Made by a program: the position numbers and the translations under genes. A stretch of 64,000 nucleotides of DNA from Corynebacterium bouchesdurhonense (GTDB taxonomy: Bacteria; Actinomycetota; Actinomycetes; Mycobacteriales; Mycobacteriaceae), in the NCBI RefSeq assembly GCF_900078305.2, contig NZ_LT546027.1:1-64000 (forward strand), in the 5' to 3' direction. The notes beneath the pieces were generated by a model. That model saw only the letters and a list, made by a program, of their open reading frames with translations. It did no database searches and was not told the origin of the DNA. Below are positions 9,243 to 18,880 of this stretch, in pieces. The first letter of the stretch is position 1. Each line of letters begins with the position of its first letter.

Positions 9243-11531
9243 CTACTCGCCGTCCTCCACCGGGACCAGCGAGATCTTGCCGCGGTTGTCGATGTCGCGG
9301 ATCTCCACCTCGACCTTGTCGCCGACGTTGATCACGTCCTCGACGTTCTCCACGCGGGTGTTGCCGCCCAGGTTAGAGATGTGGATCAGGCCGTCGGTGC
9401 CCGGGAGGATGGAAACGAACGCGCCGAACGCGACCGTCTTCACCACGGTGCCCAGGTAGCGCTCCCCCACCTTGGGCAGCTGCGGGTTGGCGATCGCGTT
9501 GATGCGATCGATCGCCGCGTCCGCCGCGGAGCCCTGGGTGGCGGAGACGTAGATGGTGCCGTCGTCCTCGATGGTGATCTCTGCGCCGGTCTCCTCGGTG
9601 ATGGAGTTGATGGTCTTGCCCTTCGGGCCGATGACCTCGCCGATCTTGTTCACCGGCACGGTCACCGTGGTGATCTTCGGGGCCAGCTCGCTCATCTCGT
9701 CCGGGCCCTCGATGACCTCTGCCATGGTGTCCAGGATCGCCTCGCGCGCGTCGCGCGCCTGCTCGAGCGCGCCGGCCAGCACGTCGGAGGGGATGCCGTC
9801 CAGCTTGGTGTCCAGCTGCAGCGCGGTGATGAACTCGGCGGTACCGGCCACCTTGAAGTCCATGTCGCCGAAGGCGTCCTCGGCACCCAGGATGTCGGTC
9901 AGCGTGACGTACTCCGTCTCACCGTCGACCTCGCCGGAAACAAGGCCCATCGCGATGCCCGCCACCGGGGCGGCCAGCGGCACGCCCGCGTTGTAGAGCG
10001 ACAGGGTGGACGCGCACACGGAGCCCATGGAGGTGGAACCGTTAGAGCCCAGCGCCTCGGAGACCTGGCGGATGGTGTACGGGAACTCCTCGCGCGACGG
10101 GATGACCGGGGTCAACGCGCGCTCGGCGAGGGCGCCGTGGCCGATCTCGCGGCGCTTCGGGGAGCCGACGCGGCCCGTCTCGCCCGTGGAGTACGGCGGG
10201 AAGTTGTAGTGGTGGATGTAGCGCTTCGACTCGACCGGGGTCAGCGAATCGATGTGCTGCTCCATCTTCAGCATGTCCAGGGTGGTCACGCCGAGGATCT
10301 GGGTCTCGCCGCGCTCGAACAGGGCGGAGCCGTGGGCGCGCGGGATGAGCTCGACCTCGACCTCCAGGTCACGGATGTCGGTCACGCCGCGGCCGTCGAT
10401 GCGGAAGCCCTCGGTGAGGATCTTCTCGCGGACGATCTTCTTCTGCACGGCGTTGTAGGCGGCGCGGATCTCCTTGGAGGCGGCGGCCAGCTCGTCGCGG
10501 TCATCGTCGTCGATGTCCAGCTTGTCCAGCAGCTCGGCCTCGATCTCCTCCATGTACGCGTTGGACTCGTCCTCGCGCTCCGCCTTGCCGGCGATGGTCA
10601 TGATCTTGGACAGGCGCTTGCCGGCCTTCTTCTCCACCGCGTTGTACACCTTCTCGGAGTACGGCGGGAAGAGCGGGAACTCCTTGGCGTCCTTCGCGGC
10701 CTCGGCGGCCAGCTCGCGCTGCGCGTCGCACAGGGTGCGGATGTACGGCTTCGCGGCCTCCAGGCCCTCCGCCACGGTGGCCTCGGTGGGCGCCGGGTAG
10801 CCGTCCTTGATCAGGGAGACCACGTTCGCACCCGCGCCGGCCTCCACCATCATGATCGCCACGTCGGACTCGGTCTTGCGGCCGCGCCTCCGCTCCACGA
10901 TGCGCCCGGCAACCACCATTTCGAACAGGGCGCGCTCGTGCTGGGCGTGGTTGGGGAACGCCACCCACTGGCCCTCGGAGTGCTTGTCGTCGGCGATCAG
11001 CGCCATGCGCACGCCGCCGACCGGGCCGGATACGGGCAGGCCGGACAGCTGCGTCGCGGCGGAGGCGCCGTTGATGGCCACCACGTCGTAGTACTCCTCC
11101 GGGTTCATGGAGAGCACGGTCACCACTACCTGCACCTCGTTCCGCAACCCCTTGACAAAGGTGGGGCGCAGCGGCCGGTCAATCAGGCGGCAGGCCAGGA
11201 TCGCCTCGGTGGAGGGGCGGCCCTCGCGGCGGAAGAAGGAGCCGGGGATCTTGCCCGCGGCGTACATGCGCTCCTCCACGTCCACGGTCAGCGGGAAGAA
11301 GTCGAAGCCCTCGCGCGGCTGGTTGGAGGCGGTGACGGTGGACAGCATCATCGTGTCGTCGTCCAGGTAGGTGGTCACGGAGCCGTCGGCCTGTCGCGCG
11401 AGCTGCCCGGTTTCAAAGCGGATGGTGCGGGAGCCGAAGTCCCCGTTGTCAATGGTGACCTCGGCCTCGGTGATGCCGTAATCCTCGTCCACGACGATCT
11501 CGTGCGAATTGCGCGGGGTGAAGTTGCTCAA
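9243..11531 (-). CDS. pnp: polyribonucleotide nucleotidyltransferase (PNPase)
   Basis: PNPase degrades RNA 3'-5' by phosphorolysis. The 762-residue protein has two RNase PH-like domains (early segment [20 protein letters not shown]; second with EILGVTTLD-like strand and [10 protein letters not shown]), then a KH domain ([13 protein letters not shown]) and a C-terminal S1 domain ([19 protein letters not shown]). I chose TTG 11529-11531 ([12 protein letters not shown] follows) because AAGGAG lies just upstream; the longer frame starting further out is not conserved. It follows rpsO on the same strand, the common rpsO-pnp order, with a hairpin between them. Confidence 0.96.
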   Translation of the reverse strand: MSNFTPRNSHEIVVDEDYGITEAEVTIDNGDFGSRTIRFETGQLARQADGSVTTYLDDDTMMLSTVTASNQPREGFDFFPLTVDVEERMYAAGKIPGSFFRREGRPSTEAILACRLIDRPLRPTFVKGLRNEVQVVVTVLSMNPEEYYDVVAINGASAATQLSGLPVSGPVGGVRMALIADDKHSEGQWVAFPNHAQHERALFEMVVAGRIVERRRGRKTESDVAIMMVEAGAGANVVSLIKDGYPAPTEATVAEGLEAAKPYIRTLCDAQRELAAEAAKDAKEFPLFPPYSEKVYNAVEKKAGKRLSKIMTIAGKAEREDESNAYMEEIEAELLDKLDIDDDDRDELAAASKEIRAAYNAVQKKIVREKILTEGFRIDGRGVTDIRDLEVEVELIPRAHGSALFERGETQILGVTTLDMLKMEQHIDSLTPVESKRYIHHYNFPPYSTGETGRVGSPKRREIGHGALAERALTPVIPSREEFPYTIRQVSEALGSNGSTSMGSVCASTLSLYNAGVPLAAPVAGIAMGLVSGEVDGETEYVTLTDILGAEDAFGDMDFKVAGTAEFITALQLDTKLDGIPSDVLAGALEQARDAREAILDTMAEVIEGPDEMSELAPKITTVTVPVNKIGEVIGPKGKTINSITEETGAEITIEDDGTIYVSATQGSAADAAIDRINAIANPQLPKVGERYLGTVVKTVAFGAFVSILPGTDGLIHISNLGGNTRVENVEDVINVGDKVEVEIRDIDNRGKISLVPVEDGE

Positions 11532-11624
11532 AAGATCCCTCTCCTTGGGTCTATCTGCGTGGCGATCATCGGTGCCGCCGTGTTTCCATTCATGCAACGG
11601 TGGCCCATCCTAGCAGCTGGTACG

Positions 11625-11656
11625 CAAAACGCCCGCCTCCAGCGAGGGAGGCGGGC
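11625..11656 (-). terminator. hairpin between rpsO and pnp
   Basis: A perfect 10-bp stem GCCCGCCTCC (11631-11640) / GGAGGCGGGC (11647-11656) with a 6-nt loop is followed on the minus strand by GTTTTGCG. It is probably an rpsO terminator or attenuator limiting read-through into pnp. Confidence 0.75.
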
Positions 11657-11672
11657 GGAGCCGGGGGCTTTT

Positions 11673-11684
11673 GCTTATCGACGC
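11673..11684 (+). repeat. dispersed motif GCTTATCGACGC at the rpsO stop codon
   Basis: Perfect copy that supplies the last Arg codon and the TAA stop of rpsO (stop at 11675-11677). It is preceded by GGGGGCTTTT and followed by AACCCC, so G and C runs flank it. Confidence 0.8.
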
Positions 11685-11944
11685 AACCCCAGACGCGCGA
11701 TCAGAGCACGGTAGCGCTCCACATCGTTCTCGCGCAGGTACTTGAGCAGGCCACGGCGGCGGCCGACCAGCAGCAGCAGACCACGGCGGGAGTGGTGGTC
11801 GTGCTTGTGGTACTTCAGGTGCTCGGTCAGGTTGTTGATGCGCTCGGTGAGCAGCGCAACCTGCGCCTCCGGGGAACCCGTGTCGGTCTCGTGCAGGCCG
11901 TACTCCTTGAGGATGCCGGCCTTCTTCTCAGCGGTCAAAGCCAT
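11675..11944 (-). CDS. rpsO: 30S ribosomal protein S15
   Basis: S15 binds 16S rRNA helix junctions early in small-subunit assembly. The 89-residue sequence is typical: [21 protein letters not shown], then [12 protein letters not shown] and the C-terminal LGLRR. The start [11 protein letters not shown] has AAGGAG just upstream. It is transcribed leftward toward pnp. Its stop codon lies within the dispersed motif, so the motif is part of the coding end. Confidence 0.98.
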   Translation of the reverse strand: MALTAEKKAGILKEYGLHETDTGSPEAQVALLTERINNLTEHLKYHKHDHHSRRGLLLLVGRRRGLLKYLRENDVERYRALIARLGLRR

Positions 11945-12047
11945 GAGATCTCCTTGGTTATTTCAGTTCGCATTCATCGGAATCACCCTGCGCGTGCACT
12001 GCTGCGAACCACAGTTGCCTCATCGTGCGCAAAGCCGAGTTGCAAGC

Positions 12048-13034
12048 TTAATCCAGTGAGTCGTCCCCGCCAAAACGGGCTGGCGTGGACGCCGCGAGTT
12101 CCGTGAGGCGGCGCATGAATTCGGAGAGGAAGCGCTCCACGTCCACGGCCACGGCGACGTGGGCGGTCTTCTCGGCGTTGTTCAGGCGGGTCTCGTCACC
12201 GATGGTGCGACCGCGGGTTTCGCCCTCAGTGTCCGTCTTCAGGTTGATGTCCAGCGTGGTCACCAGCGTCGGATCCACGGCCACGGCGGCGGCCAGCGGG
12301 TCGTGCAGGCCGCACCCGCCGAGGTAGGGCGCGATCTCGTCGTAGGCGCCGATGTAGTAGTTGGTCGCCGCGGCGAGGAAGTCGCCGCCGGTGGTGCCCA
12401 GCGCCTCCCACTTGGCGGTCTCTGCGCGGGTGAGCAGCGTCTGGAGGGTCACGTCGAGGCCGATCATGGTGATGTCGGCGGCGTTGCGGAACACCAGGTC
12501 AGCGGCCTCCGGGTCCTGGTTGATGTTCGCCTCGGCCCAGGCGGTGACGTTGCCCGGCACCGTCAGCGCGCCGCCCATGTTGATGATGTGCGCGCGCTCG
12601 GCGAACTCCGGATCCGCCTCCATCGCCGCGGCCACGGTGGTCAGCGGGCCCACGGGCACGATGACCAGGTCGTCGCCGTGCTCTCGCACGGCCTCCACCA
12701 TGAAGTCCACCGCGGATCGCTCCTCTACCCCGCGGGCGGCGTCCGGGATCACGGCCTCGCCGATCCCGTTGACGCCGTGGATGAACTTGGAGATGTCCAG
12801 CACCTCGAAGCTGTCGCGGGCGCGGGCGTGGTCCGGGCCGGCGTACACGGGCACGTCGGTGCGCCCGAACAGCTCCAGGATGGCCAGCGCGTTGCGGGTG
12901 CCGGTGGGCACGAGCACGTTGCCGTACGTGCCGGTCACGCCGATGAGCTCGAGCTCCGGGGAGCCGAGGGCGTAAGCGATGGCGAGCGCGTCGTCGATGC
13001 CGGTGTCTACGTCGAGGATGATCTTGCGGGCCAT
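12048..13034 (-). CDS. inosine-uridine preferring nucleoside hydrolase family protein
   Basis: This 328-residue nucleoside hydrolase cleaves the N-glycosidic bond of ribonucleosides for salvage. The calcium-binding signature DVDTGIDDALA is at residues 8-18. Further family features are NMGGALTVPGN and a C-terminal HDPLAAAVAVDP that contributes the catalytic histidine and aspartate. Base preference cannot be deduced. It stands between ribF and rpsO on the same strand, about 100 bp from rpsO and 69 bp from ribF, so it may be a separate transcription unit. Confidence 0.9.
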   Translation of the reverse strand: MARKIILDVDTGIDDALAIAYALGSPELELIGVTGTYGNVLVPTGTRNALAILELFGRTDVPVYAGPDHARARDSFEVLDISKFIHGVNGIGEAVIPDAARGVEERSAVDFMVEAVREHGDDLVIVPVGPLTTVAAAMEADPEFAERAHIINMGGALTVPGNVTAWAEANINQDPEAADLVFRNAADITMIGLDVTLQTLLTRAETAKWEALGTTGGDFLAAATNYYIGAYDEIAPYLGGCGLHDPLAAAVAVDPTLVTTLDINLKTDTEGETRGRTIGDETRLNNAEKTAHVAVAVDVERFLSEFMRRLTELAASTPARFGGDDSLD

Positions 13035-13103
13035 GGGTGTCAGATACCGCCTTGTCGGGTCTCGTGGTCGGGTGCCTCGTGCGCGGGCAATACGCCGACG
13101 ACT

Positions 13104-14087
13104 CTACGCTGACTCGCTCGCGCCGAGGATCTCGCGGGTGCGCCGCACGTCGCGCGCCATGTGCTCCAACAGCTCGTCCACGGAGTCGAACTTGACCATG
13201 TCCCGCACCTTCTCCACGAACTCCACGCGCGCGACACGGTCGTACAGGTCCGCGTCCCGGTCCAGCACGAAGGACTCCACGCTGCGGCGGTGGTCGCCGA
13301 AGGTGGGGTTGGTGCCCACCGAGATCGCGGCCGGGTAGCGAACGCCTGGCTCCATGTCGCCGTCCAACTCGCCGTCGTCCACCACGGTGAGCCAGCCCGC
13401 GTACACGCCGTCCCCCGGCAGGGCGGAAGACTCTGCCACGTACTGGTTGGCCGTGGGGTAGCCCAGCTCGCGCCCGCCTCGCCCGGCGCCCCGCTTAACC
13501 GGCGCCACCACGGCGAACGGGCGGCCCATGTAGTCGGTGGCCGTTTCGATGTCACCGCCGGCGAGGCGGTCGCGGATGGCGGTGGAGCAGATGCGCAGGG
13601 TGCCGTCGCTAAGCAGGCCCACAACCGTGACCTCCACGCCGTACTCGGCGCCGAGCTGCGCCATCGTCTCGGCGGTGCCCGCCGCGTCGCGCCCGAAGGT
13701 GAAGTTCTCCCCCACCAGCACGTGCCGCGCGCCGAGGCGGCCCACCAGCACGTCGCGCACGTACTCCTCCGGCGAATCCCCGGCCAACTCCTCTCGGAAG
13801 TCGATCACCAGCAGGTAGTCCACGCCCAGCTCCTCGATGAAGCGGGCGCGCTCCGCCAGCGGCAGCAGGTTCACCGGCGCCTCGGCCCCGGCGAAGACGG
13901 CCTTGGGGTGCGGTTCGAACGTCATCACCACGCTCGGCACGCCCAGCTCGCGCGCGGATTCCACCGCCTTGCCGATCAGCAGCTGGTGGCCGCGGTGCAC
14001 GCCGTCGAAGACGCCGATTGTCACCACCGTCCCCTCGGGGCGGCAAAAGTTCTCCGGCACCGCAGCGAGACCGCGCAAAATCTTCAC
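13104..14087 (-). CDS. ribF: bifunctional riboflavin kinase/FMN adenylyltransferase
   Basis: RibF phosphorylates riboflavin to FMN and adenylates FMN to FAD. The 327-residue protein has an N-terminal nucleotidyltransferase domain with GVFDGVHRGHQ (HxGH-like ATP site) and FTFGRDAAG. The C-terminal kinase domain has RGGRELGYPTAN and the GTNPTFGD segment. I chose GTG 14085-14087 (MKILRGLAAVPE), which begins at the conserved core; an extended frame upstream is antisense to truB. It is divergent from truB, with 30 bp between starts, so the two promoters must overlap. Confidence 0.95.
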   Translation of the reverse strand: MKILRGLAAVPENFCRPEGTVVTIGVFDGVHRGHQLLIGKAVESARELGVPSVVMTFEPHPKAVFAGAEAPVNLLPLAERARFIEELGVDYLLVIDFREELAGDSPEEYVRDVLVGRLGARHVLVGENFTFGRDAAGTAETMAQLGAEYGVEVTVVGLLSDGTLRICSTAIRDRLAGGDIETATDYMGRPFAVVAPVKRGAGRGGRELGYPTANQYVAESSALPGDGVYAGWLTVVDDGELDGDMEPGVRYPAAISVGTNPTFGDHRRSVESFVLDRDADLYDRVARVEFVEKVRDMVKFDSVDELLEHMARDVRRTREILGASESA

Positions 14088-14117
14088 AGCGCATAGAGTA
14101 CGGCATACTAAAAAACC

Positions 14118-15008
14118 ATGACCGACCCCCTTGCCAGCTCCGGAATCGTCATCGTGGACAAGCCGCAGGGCGTGACCAGCCACGACGTGGTGGCCAGGTT
14201 GCGACGCATCTTCGGCACCCGCAAGGTGGGCCACGCCGGCACCCTGGACCCGATGGCAACGGGAGTGCTGGTGGCCGGCATCGAGCGCGGCACCAAGCTG
14301 CTGGCCCACCTGGTGGCGGAGGACAAGGTGTACGAGGCCACCATCCGCCTCGGCGCCGCCACCTCCACCGACGACGCCGAGGGCGAGGTGCTCGCAACCG
14401 CGGACCCCTCCCACCTCACCGACGCCCAGATCGCGGACGCCATCACGGCGCTTACGGGGGAGATCATGCAGGTCCCCGCCAGCGTCTCGGCCATCAAGAT
14501 CGGCGGCCGCCGCGCCCACGAGCTGGCCCGCGCCGGCGAGGACGTGGTGATCCCGCCGCGCCCCGTCACCGTCCACGCCTTCGACACACTCGCCACCCGC
14601 CGCGGCGAGTTCGTCGACCTGGACGTGCGCGTCCACTGCTCTTCCGGCACCTACATCCGCTCGCTCGCCCGCGACCTCGGCGCGGCCCTCGGCGTCGGGG
14701 GGCACCTGATTGCTTTGCGACGCACCCGTGTCGGCCCCTTCCCCATCGACCGCGCCCGCACCCTCGACGCGCTCGCCGAGGATCCCGCGCTCAGCCTCAC
14801 CATGGACGAGGCGCTGGTGGCCGGCTGGCCCGTGCTGCAGGTGACCCAGCAGGAGTACGACGCGCTGGCCATGGGCAAGTGGCTCGAGCCGCGCGGGCTC
14901 CACGGCGCGCACGCCGCGCAGGGGCCCGACGGGCGCGTGGTGGCGCTGGTCAAGGAGCAGGGCAAGCGCCTGGCCACCACGTTCGTGGCGCGGCCTTCGA
15001 CGCTTTAA
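14118..15008 (+). CDS. truB: tRNA pseudouridine(55) synthase
   Basis: TruB makes pseudouridine at position 55 of tRNA. The 296-residue protein has KPQGVTSHDVV, then HAGTLDPMATGVL with the catalytic aspartate and a GTYIRSLARDLG motif near residue 180. The C-terminal tail fits the actinobacterial form. The ATG follows the short ribF/truB divergent gap directly. A hairpin that contains dispersed-motif sequence follows the stop. Confidence 0.96.
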   Translation: MTDPLASSGIVIVDKPQGVTSHDVVARLRRIFGTRKVGHAGTLDPMATGVLVAGIERGTKLLAHLVAEDKVYEATIRLGAATSTDDAEGEVLATADPSHLTDAQIADAITALTGEIMQVPASVSAIKIGGRRAHELARAGEDVVIPPRPVTVHAFDTLATRRGEFVDLDVRVHCSSGTYIRSLARDLGAALGVGGHLIALRRTRVGPFPIDRARTLDALAEDPALSLTMDEALVAGWPVLQVTQQEYDALAMGKWLEPRGLHGAHAAQGPDGRVVALVKEQGKRLATTFVARPSTL

Positions 15009-15036
15009 AAGGGGGCGTCGGCAAGCAAAAGCCCCC
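15009..15036 (-). terminator. motif-containing hairpin between truB and the phosphopantetheinyl transferase
   Basis: A 6-bp stem GGGGGC (15011-15016) / GCCCCC (15031-15036) encloses a loop that is largely the dispersed-motif variant GCTTGCCGACGC (minus strand, 15015-15026). On the minus strand it is followed by TTTTAAA directly after the leftward gene's stop, so it probably terminates that gene. Confidence 0.7.
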
Positions 15037-15692
15037 TAACTGTAGAACGCGGAAGCGATGACGTACCCCCCGCGCACCGCCCAGCGTCCCTCAAAGCACG
15101 ACACCGGCGTCGGGCGCGCGAGGAGGTGGGAGGTGAAGGTGCCGTCCGCGCGGATCTCGATCTCCGCCTCCTCGAAGCCCAGCCAGCGGCGGGTCACCGG
15201 GAACCAGCACTTGTACGTGGCCTCCTTGGCGCAGAAGAGGAGGCGGTCCGCCCCCTCGTGGCCCGCCGCGCGCATGGCGTCCACCAGCGAGCGCTCCGCC
15301 GGCAACGCGATCTGGTGCAGCACACCCGCGGGCAGGGGGCGGGCCGGCTCCGCGTCGAGCCCCATCGAGCGCACGAGGCGGGTCGGGGCGGCCACCGCGG
15401 CGCGCAACCCCTCGGTGTGAGTGAGCGAGCCGGTGTAGCCCGCGGGCCACAGCGGCATACCCCGCTCCCCGCGCAAAATCGCCTCGGTGGCGCGCACGCC
15501 CAGCTCCTTGAGCGCCTGGTGGGCGCACCAGCGGGCGTCGCCGAACTCGCCCTTGCGCATGTCCACCGCCTCGGAGACCTGCGCCCGCTCGCTCGGCAGC
15601 AAGTCGCGGTAGTTGCTGAGGTCCGCGGCGTCGTCGTTGCGCAGGTACACCACGCGGGCGGCGGGCGGGAAGAGGGTGAGGTCCTGCATCAC
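15036..15692 (-). CDS. 4'-phosphopantetheinyl transferase (EntD/PptT-like)
   Basis: This 218-residue enzyme transfers phosphopantetheine from CoA to carrier-protein serines, activating fatty-acid, mycolate and similar synthases. Family motifs in order are the substrate-binding GERGMPLWPAGYTGSLTHTE region, the magnesium-site MGLDAE and the FCAKEATYKCWFP signature. The start is either GTG 15692 or the adjoining ATG 15689. It abuts the metallophosphoesterase gene with no gap, so the two are translationally coupled. It closes the leftward run that begins at rimP. In corynebacteria an Sfp-type enzyme of this kind is expected to serve mycolic-acid polyketide synthase; that is inference. Confidence 0.88.
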   Translation of the reverse strand: MMQDLTLFPPAARVVYLRNDDAADLSNYRDLLPSERAQVSEAVDMRKGEFGDARWCAHQALKELGVRATEAILRGERGMPLWPAGYTGSLTHTEGLRAAVAAPTRLVRSMGLDAEPARPLPAGVLHQIALPAERSLVDAMRAAGHEGADRLLFCAKEATYKCWFPVTRRWLGFEEAEIEIRADGTFTSHLLARPTPVSCFEGRWAVRGGYVIASAFYS

Positions 15693-16490
15693 CTACGCCA
15701 CCTCCATGACCGGGTACGGGAAGGGCAGCGGCGGGTAGTTGCGCCCCTGCCACTCGCGCGGGGATCCCAGGGAGACCTCGATGTGCTTGATACCGTCCAC
15801 TTGCATAATCCCCGGCATGTGCAAATGCCCGTAGATCACCGCCTGCGCGTTGTACCGCCGCGGCCAGCTGCGCGTGTGGCGGGTGCCGCACCACAGCGCC
15901 ACATCCGACCAGCGCATCCGCATCGTCGGCTCCTGCACCAGGGGCCAGTGGTTGATCAGGATCGTCGGGCCGTCGATGCGCGACAACCGCTTGGTGGTGT
16001 ACGCGAGCCGGTCCCAGCACCAGGCGCGGATGTCCACGAAGGGCGCGATCGCTACCTCGTCCGTCATCACCACGTTGTTGCGCTTGGCCGCCTCCAGCGC
16101 CTCCTCCACGGTCAGGTTTGGGCCGCGGAAGGAGTAGTCGTAGAGCGTAAACAGCGGCGCGAGCGTCACGCCGTTGAACACCGGATACGGGTCCTCCGGG
16201 GTGAGCACACCCATCTCGCGCATCGACTGCACCAGGGCCGTGTACTTCTCGCGGCCCCGGTGCCGGTCCGCGGAGCGGGAGAACAGCTCGTGGTTGCCCG
16301 GCACCCAGATCACGGTGTCGAAGCGCTCGCTCAGCTTGGCCATCACCCGCACGATCAGGTCGTGGCGCTCGGCCACGTCGCCGGCCACGATCAACCAATC
16401 CGACGGGTCGGTGGGCCGGATAGCGTCAATCTGCGCGGTGTTCGCCTTCACCGCGGCGTGCAGGTCGCTCACCGCCCAGAGTGTGGTCAT
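15693..16490 (-). CDS. calcineurin-like metallophosphoesterase
   Basis: This 265-residue phosphoesterase has the dinuclear-metal motifs in order: SDLHAAV (D-x-H), GDVAERHD, the GNHE motif in WVPGNHELF, a single His in NHWP and GHLHMPG. These mark it as catalytically complete. The substrate is unknown. It lies between the MATE transporter and the phosphopantetheinyl transferase, and is coupled to the latter. This phosphoesterase-PPTase pairing recurs in actinobacteria, but a shared pathway has not been shown here. Confidence 0.85.
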   Translation of the reverse strand: MTTLWAVSDLHAAVKANTAQIDAIRPTDPSDWLIVAGDVAERHDLIVRVMAKLSERFDTVIWVPGNHELFSRSADRHRGREKYTALVQSMREMGVLTPEDPYPVFNGVTLAPLFTLYDYSFRGPNLTVEEALEAAKRNNVVMTDEVAIAPFVDIRAWCWDRLAYTTKRLSRIDGPTILINHWPLVQEPTMRMRWSDVALWCGTRHTRSWPRRYNAQAVIYGHLHMPGIMQVDGIKHIEVSLGSPREWQGRNYPPLPFPYPVMEVA

Positions 16491-16531
16491 GCGTCATTCC
16501 TAGCACACGGCCGGTGCGCGGCCAGTACCGC

Positions 16532-17887
16532 TCAGCCCTGGCCGGTGCGCGCCCACCGCATGGACCGGAACCGGGCGGTGACGCCGATGAGGCGGATGCA
16601 CACCATGGCCAGCTGGCCGCACCAGATACCGGCCAACCCCCAGCCGAACTGCACGGACAGGAGCGTCAGCGGCAGAAAGCCGCCGAGCGCCGCGCCGATG
16701 GTGAGGTTGCGCAGGAACGCCGCGTCGCCCGCTCCGAGGAGCACGCCGTCGAGCGCGAACACCACTGACCCGGTGACAATCATGGTGATCATGAGCCACC
16801 ACGGCACCGCAAGCGCGTCGAACACCTCCCCGTCCCGGGTGAACAGGGACTGGATGGGGCGCCCGAGCAGCGCGAACACCACCGCGAGCACCACGGAGAA
16901 GGCCACCGAGTAGCGCACCACGGCGCGGCCCACGGATTTCGCCCGCTCGATCTCCCCGGTGCCGAGCGCGGCGCCCGTGAGGGTCTGCGCGGCGATGGCC
17001 AGCGAGTCCAGCACCAGGGTGAGGAAGTTCCACAGCTGCAGCAGGATCTGGTGCGCGGCGAGCGCCGCCGCCCCGAAACGACCCGCCACCGCGGCCGCCG
17101 CGAGAAGCGAAACCTGGAAGGACAGGGACCGCAGGATGAGGTCGCGCCCCAGCACCAGCTGGCTGCGGATCACCGCCCAGTCAGGTGCCCACCCGCGCCA
17201 GGAGCCCGCGTGCTCCCGCACCAGCGCCGCCGCGAACAGGGTGGCCGTGATGCCCATCCCGATCACGTTGGCCACAGCCGAGCCCACCAAGCCGAGCCTG
17301 CCCACCAGCACCGGCAGCAGCAGCGCGCCGGGCACGAGGCCGGCGAGGGTGAGGCGCAGCGGCAGGCGCGTGTTCTGCACGCCGCGCATCCACCCGTTGC
17401 CGGCCATGATGACCAGGGTGAGCGGGATGGCAAAGGCGGCCACGCGCATCCAGCGCGCCGCCTCCGCGCTGGTCGCGGCGTCACCGGTGAGCCACAGCGC
17501 GATCGGCTGGGCGAACGCCCACACCACCGCGGCGAGCAGCGCACCGACCCCGAGCGCCACCCACGTGGCCTGTACGCCTTCCGCCACCGCGTCGCCTCGC
17601 CTGCCAGCCCCAAACAGCCTGGACGCGCGCGCCGTAGTGCCGTAGGAGAGGAAGGTTAACTGGGTAGTCACGGTGGACTGGATGGCGGTTCCGGCAGCCA
17701 GCGCGGCCAGCTCGAACGTCCCGAGCCTGCCCACTACCGCGGTGTCCAGCAAAAGGTAGAGCGGATTCGCCGCGAGTACGCCGAGCGCGGGGAGCGCGAG
17801 CAGCAAGATCGTGCGCGCACTCACCGCCGCCGCTTCTCCCGCGCCCGCGCCGCCTCCCGCGCGTTTGAAATTGTGCGCCACCGCCAT
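16532..17887 (-). CDS. MATE family (DinF-like) efflux transporter
   Basis: This 451-residue integral membrane protein has about 12 hydrophobic segments in two similar halves, the MATE layout for drug or organic-cation/H+ or Na+ antiport. Segments include LALPALGVLAANPLYLLLDT near the start and ALAAHQILLQLWNFL in the second half, both typical of the DinF branch. Substrate is unknown. It starts directly against the nrnA stop (17888), continuing the rimP-rbfA-nrnA run, so it is probably translated from the same transcript. Confidence 0.88.
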   Translation of the reverse strand: MAVAHNFKRAGGGAGAGEAAAVSARTILLLALPALGVLAANPLYLLLDTAVVGRLGTFELAALAAGTAIQSTVTTQLTFLSYGTTARASRLFGAGRRGDAVAEGVQATWVALGVGALLAAVVWAFAQPIALWLTGDAATSAEAARWMRVAAFAIPLTLVIMAGNGWMRGVQNTRLPLRLTLAGLVPGALLLPVLVGRLGLVGSAVANVIGMGITATLFAAALVREHAGSWRGWAPDWAVIRSQLVLGRDLILRSLSFQVSLLAAAAVAGRFGAAALAAHQILLQLWNFLTLVLDSLAIAAQTLTGAALGTGEIERAKSVGRAVVRYSVAFSVVLAVVFALLGRPIQSLFTRDGEVFDALAVPWWLMITMIVTGSVVFALDGVLLGAGDAAFLRNLTIGAALGGFLPLTLLSVQFGWGLAGIWCGQLAMVCIRLIGVTARFRSMRWARTGQG

Positions 17888-18880
17888 TTACCCCGGCAGC
17901 GCGGCGAGCAGCTCGCGGATCACGGCGTCCTCGCTGCCATACGCCGAGTAGCCGGCGGCCGGCACGTGGCCGCCGCCGCCGAGCGCGGCCGCCACCAGGG
18001 ACACGTCGATGACCGTGGAGCGCAGCGACACCGCCCAATACCGCGGCGCCTGCTGCTTGAATACCACGCCCACGTCGGAGCCCTGCAGAGCACGCGCGTA
18101 GTCGATGATGGCTTCCACCGTGGTCTGGCTCATCCGCGCCAGCGCCTCCGCCGGCACGGTGATCACGCTGACGGTCAAGCCCTTCTCACGGAACTCCTGC
18201 AGGCCCGCCAGCACCGAACCCATGATTTGCAGATCGATCGCGCTCATGGAGTCCATCAGGTCCAGCGCGATCTGGCGCGGGTCCAGCCCGTAGGTGAGCA
18301 GCTCGGCCGCGAGGGTGTGCATGCGCGGGCTGCCCCAGCGGAAGTTGCCGGTGTCGGTGACCAGGCCGGCGTACAGGCAGTACGCCATCGCCTCGTCCAT
18401 CTCCACGCCGAGGTGGTTAAACAGCTCACGCACGATCGTGGTGGTGGACTCCGCCTCCACGATCAGGTTGGTGGCGCCGAACCCGGGGTTTGTCTCGTGG
18501 TGGTCGATCACAATCACCCGCTCGCGCTCAGCGGCGATCTGCTCCTGCAAGAGCCCGGTGCGGTCGAGCGAGGCGCAGTCCACCGTCACAATGAGCCCGT
18601 CCGCCGGCAACGCCGAGCCGTAGGTGATCTCGTCCACGCCCGGCACGGTGGCCAGGTTCGCGGGGTGCGGGTAGGTCTGGCCGATGTGCACGCTCGTCTC
18701 AATCCCGAGCGAGCGCAGCCCAGCCGCGAGACCGCAAGCGGAGCCAACGGCGTCCGCGTCCGGTTTCACGTGCGCGACCACCGCGACCCGCTTCGCATCG
18801 AGCAATTGCTTTGCGACGCCCGCGAAGCAGCCGCCATCCGCACCAAACAGCCCCTCCATCCCGCGGCGCTTACCCTTCAC
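17888..18880 (-). CDS. nrnA: DHH family nanoRNase/pAp phosphatase
   Basis: This 330-residue DHH/DHHA1 phosphoesterase probably degrades short oligoribonucleotides and 3'-phosphoadenosine 5'-phosphate. Motifs are [15 protein letters not shown] (motif I), [21 protein letters not shown] (the DHH), the [12 protein letters not shown] segment and the DHHA1 [10 protein letters not shown]. The frame may begin at ATG 18878-18880 or at the later Met of MEGLFG; the longer form overlaps the rbfA end by 11 bp, consistent with coupling. It follows infB and rbfA, the usual actinobacterial order. Confidence 0.9.
   Translation of the reverse strand: MKGKRRGMEGLFGADGGCFAGVAKQLLDAKRVAVVAHVKPDADAVGSACGLAAGLRSLGIETSVHIGQTYPHPANLATVPGVDEITYGSALPADGLIVTVDCASLDRTGLLQEQIAAERERVIVIDHHETNPGFGATNLIVEAESTTTIVRELFNHLGVEMDEAMAYCLYAGLVTDTGNFRWGSPRMHTLAAELLTYGLDPRQIALDLMDSMSAIDLQIMGSVLAGLQEFREKGLTVSVITVPAEALARMSQTTVEAIIDYARALQGSDVGVVFKQQAPRYWAVSLRSTVIDVSLVAAALGGGGHVPAAGYSAYGSEDAVIRELLAALPG

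Noticed and set aside
9207-11714. 835-codon open frame on the plus strand, opposite pnp
   Set aside because: It is the antisense shadow of pnp. High GC keeps stop codons out of the opposite frame, and its sequence is Gly/Val/Asp/His-rich with no domain. Similar long antisense frames exist over infB, proS, rnj, tex and dapB.
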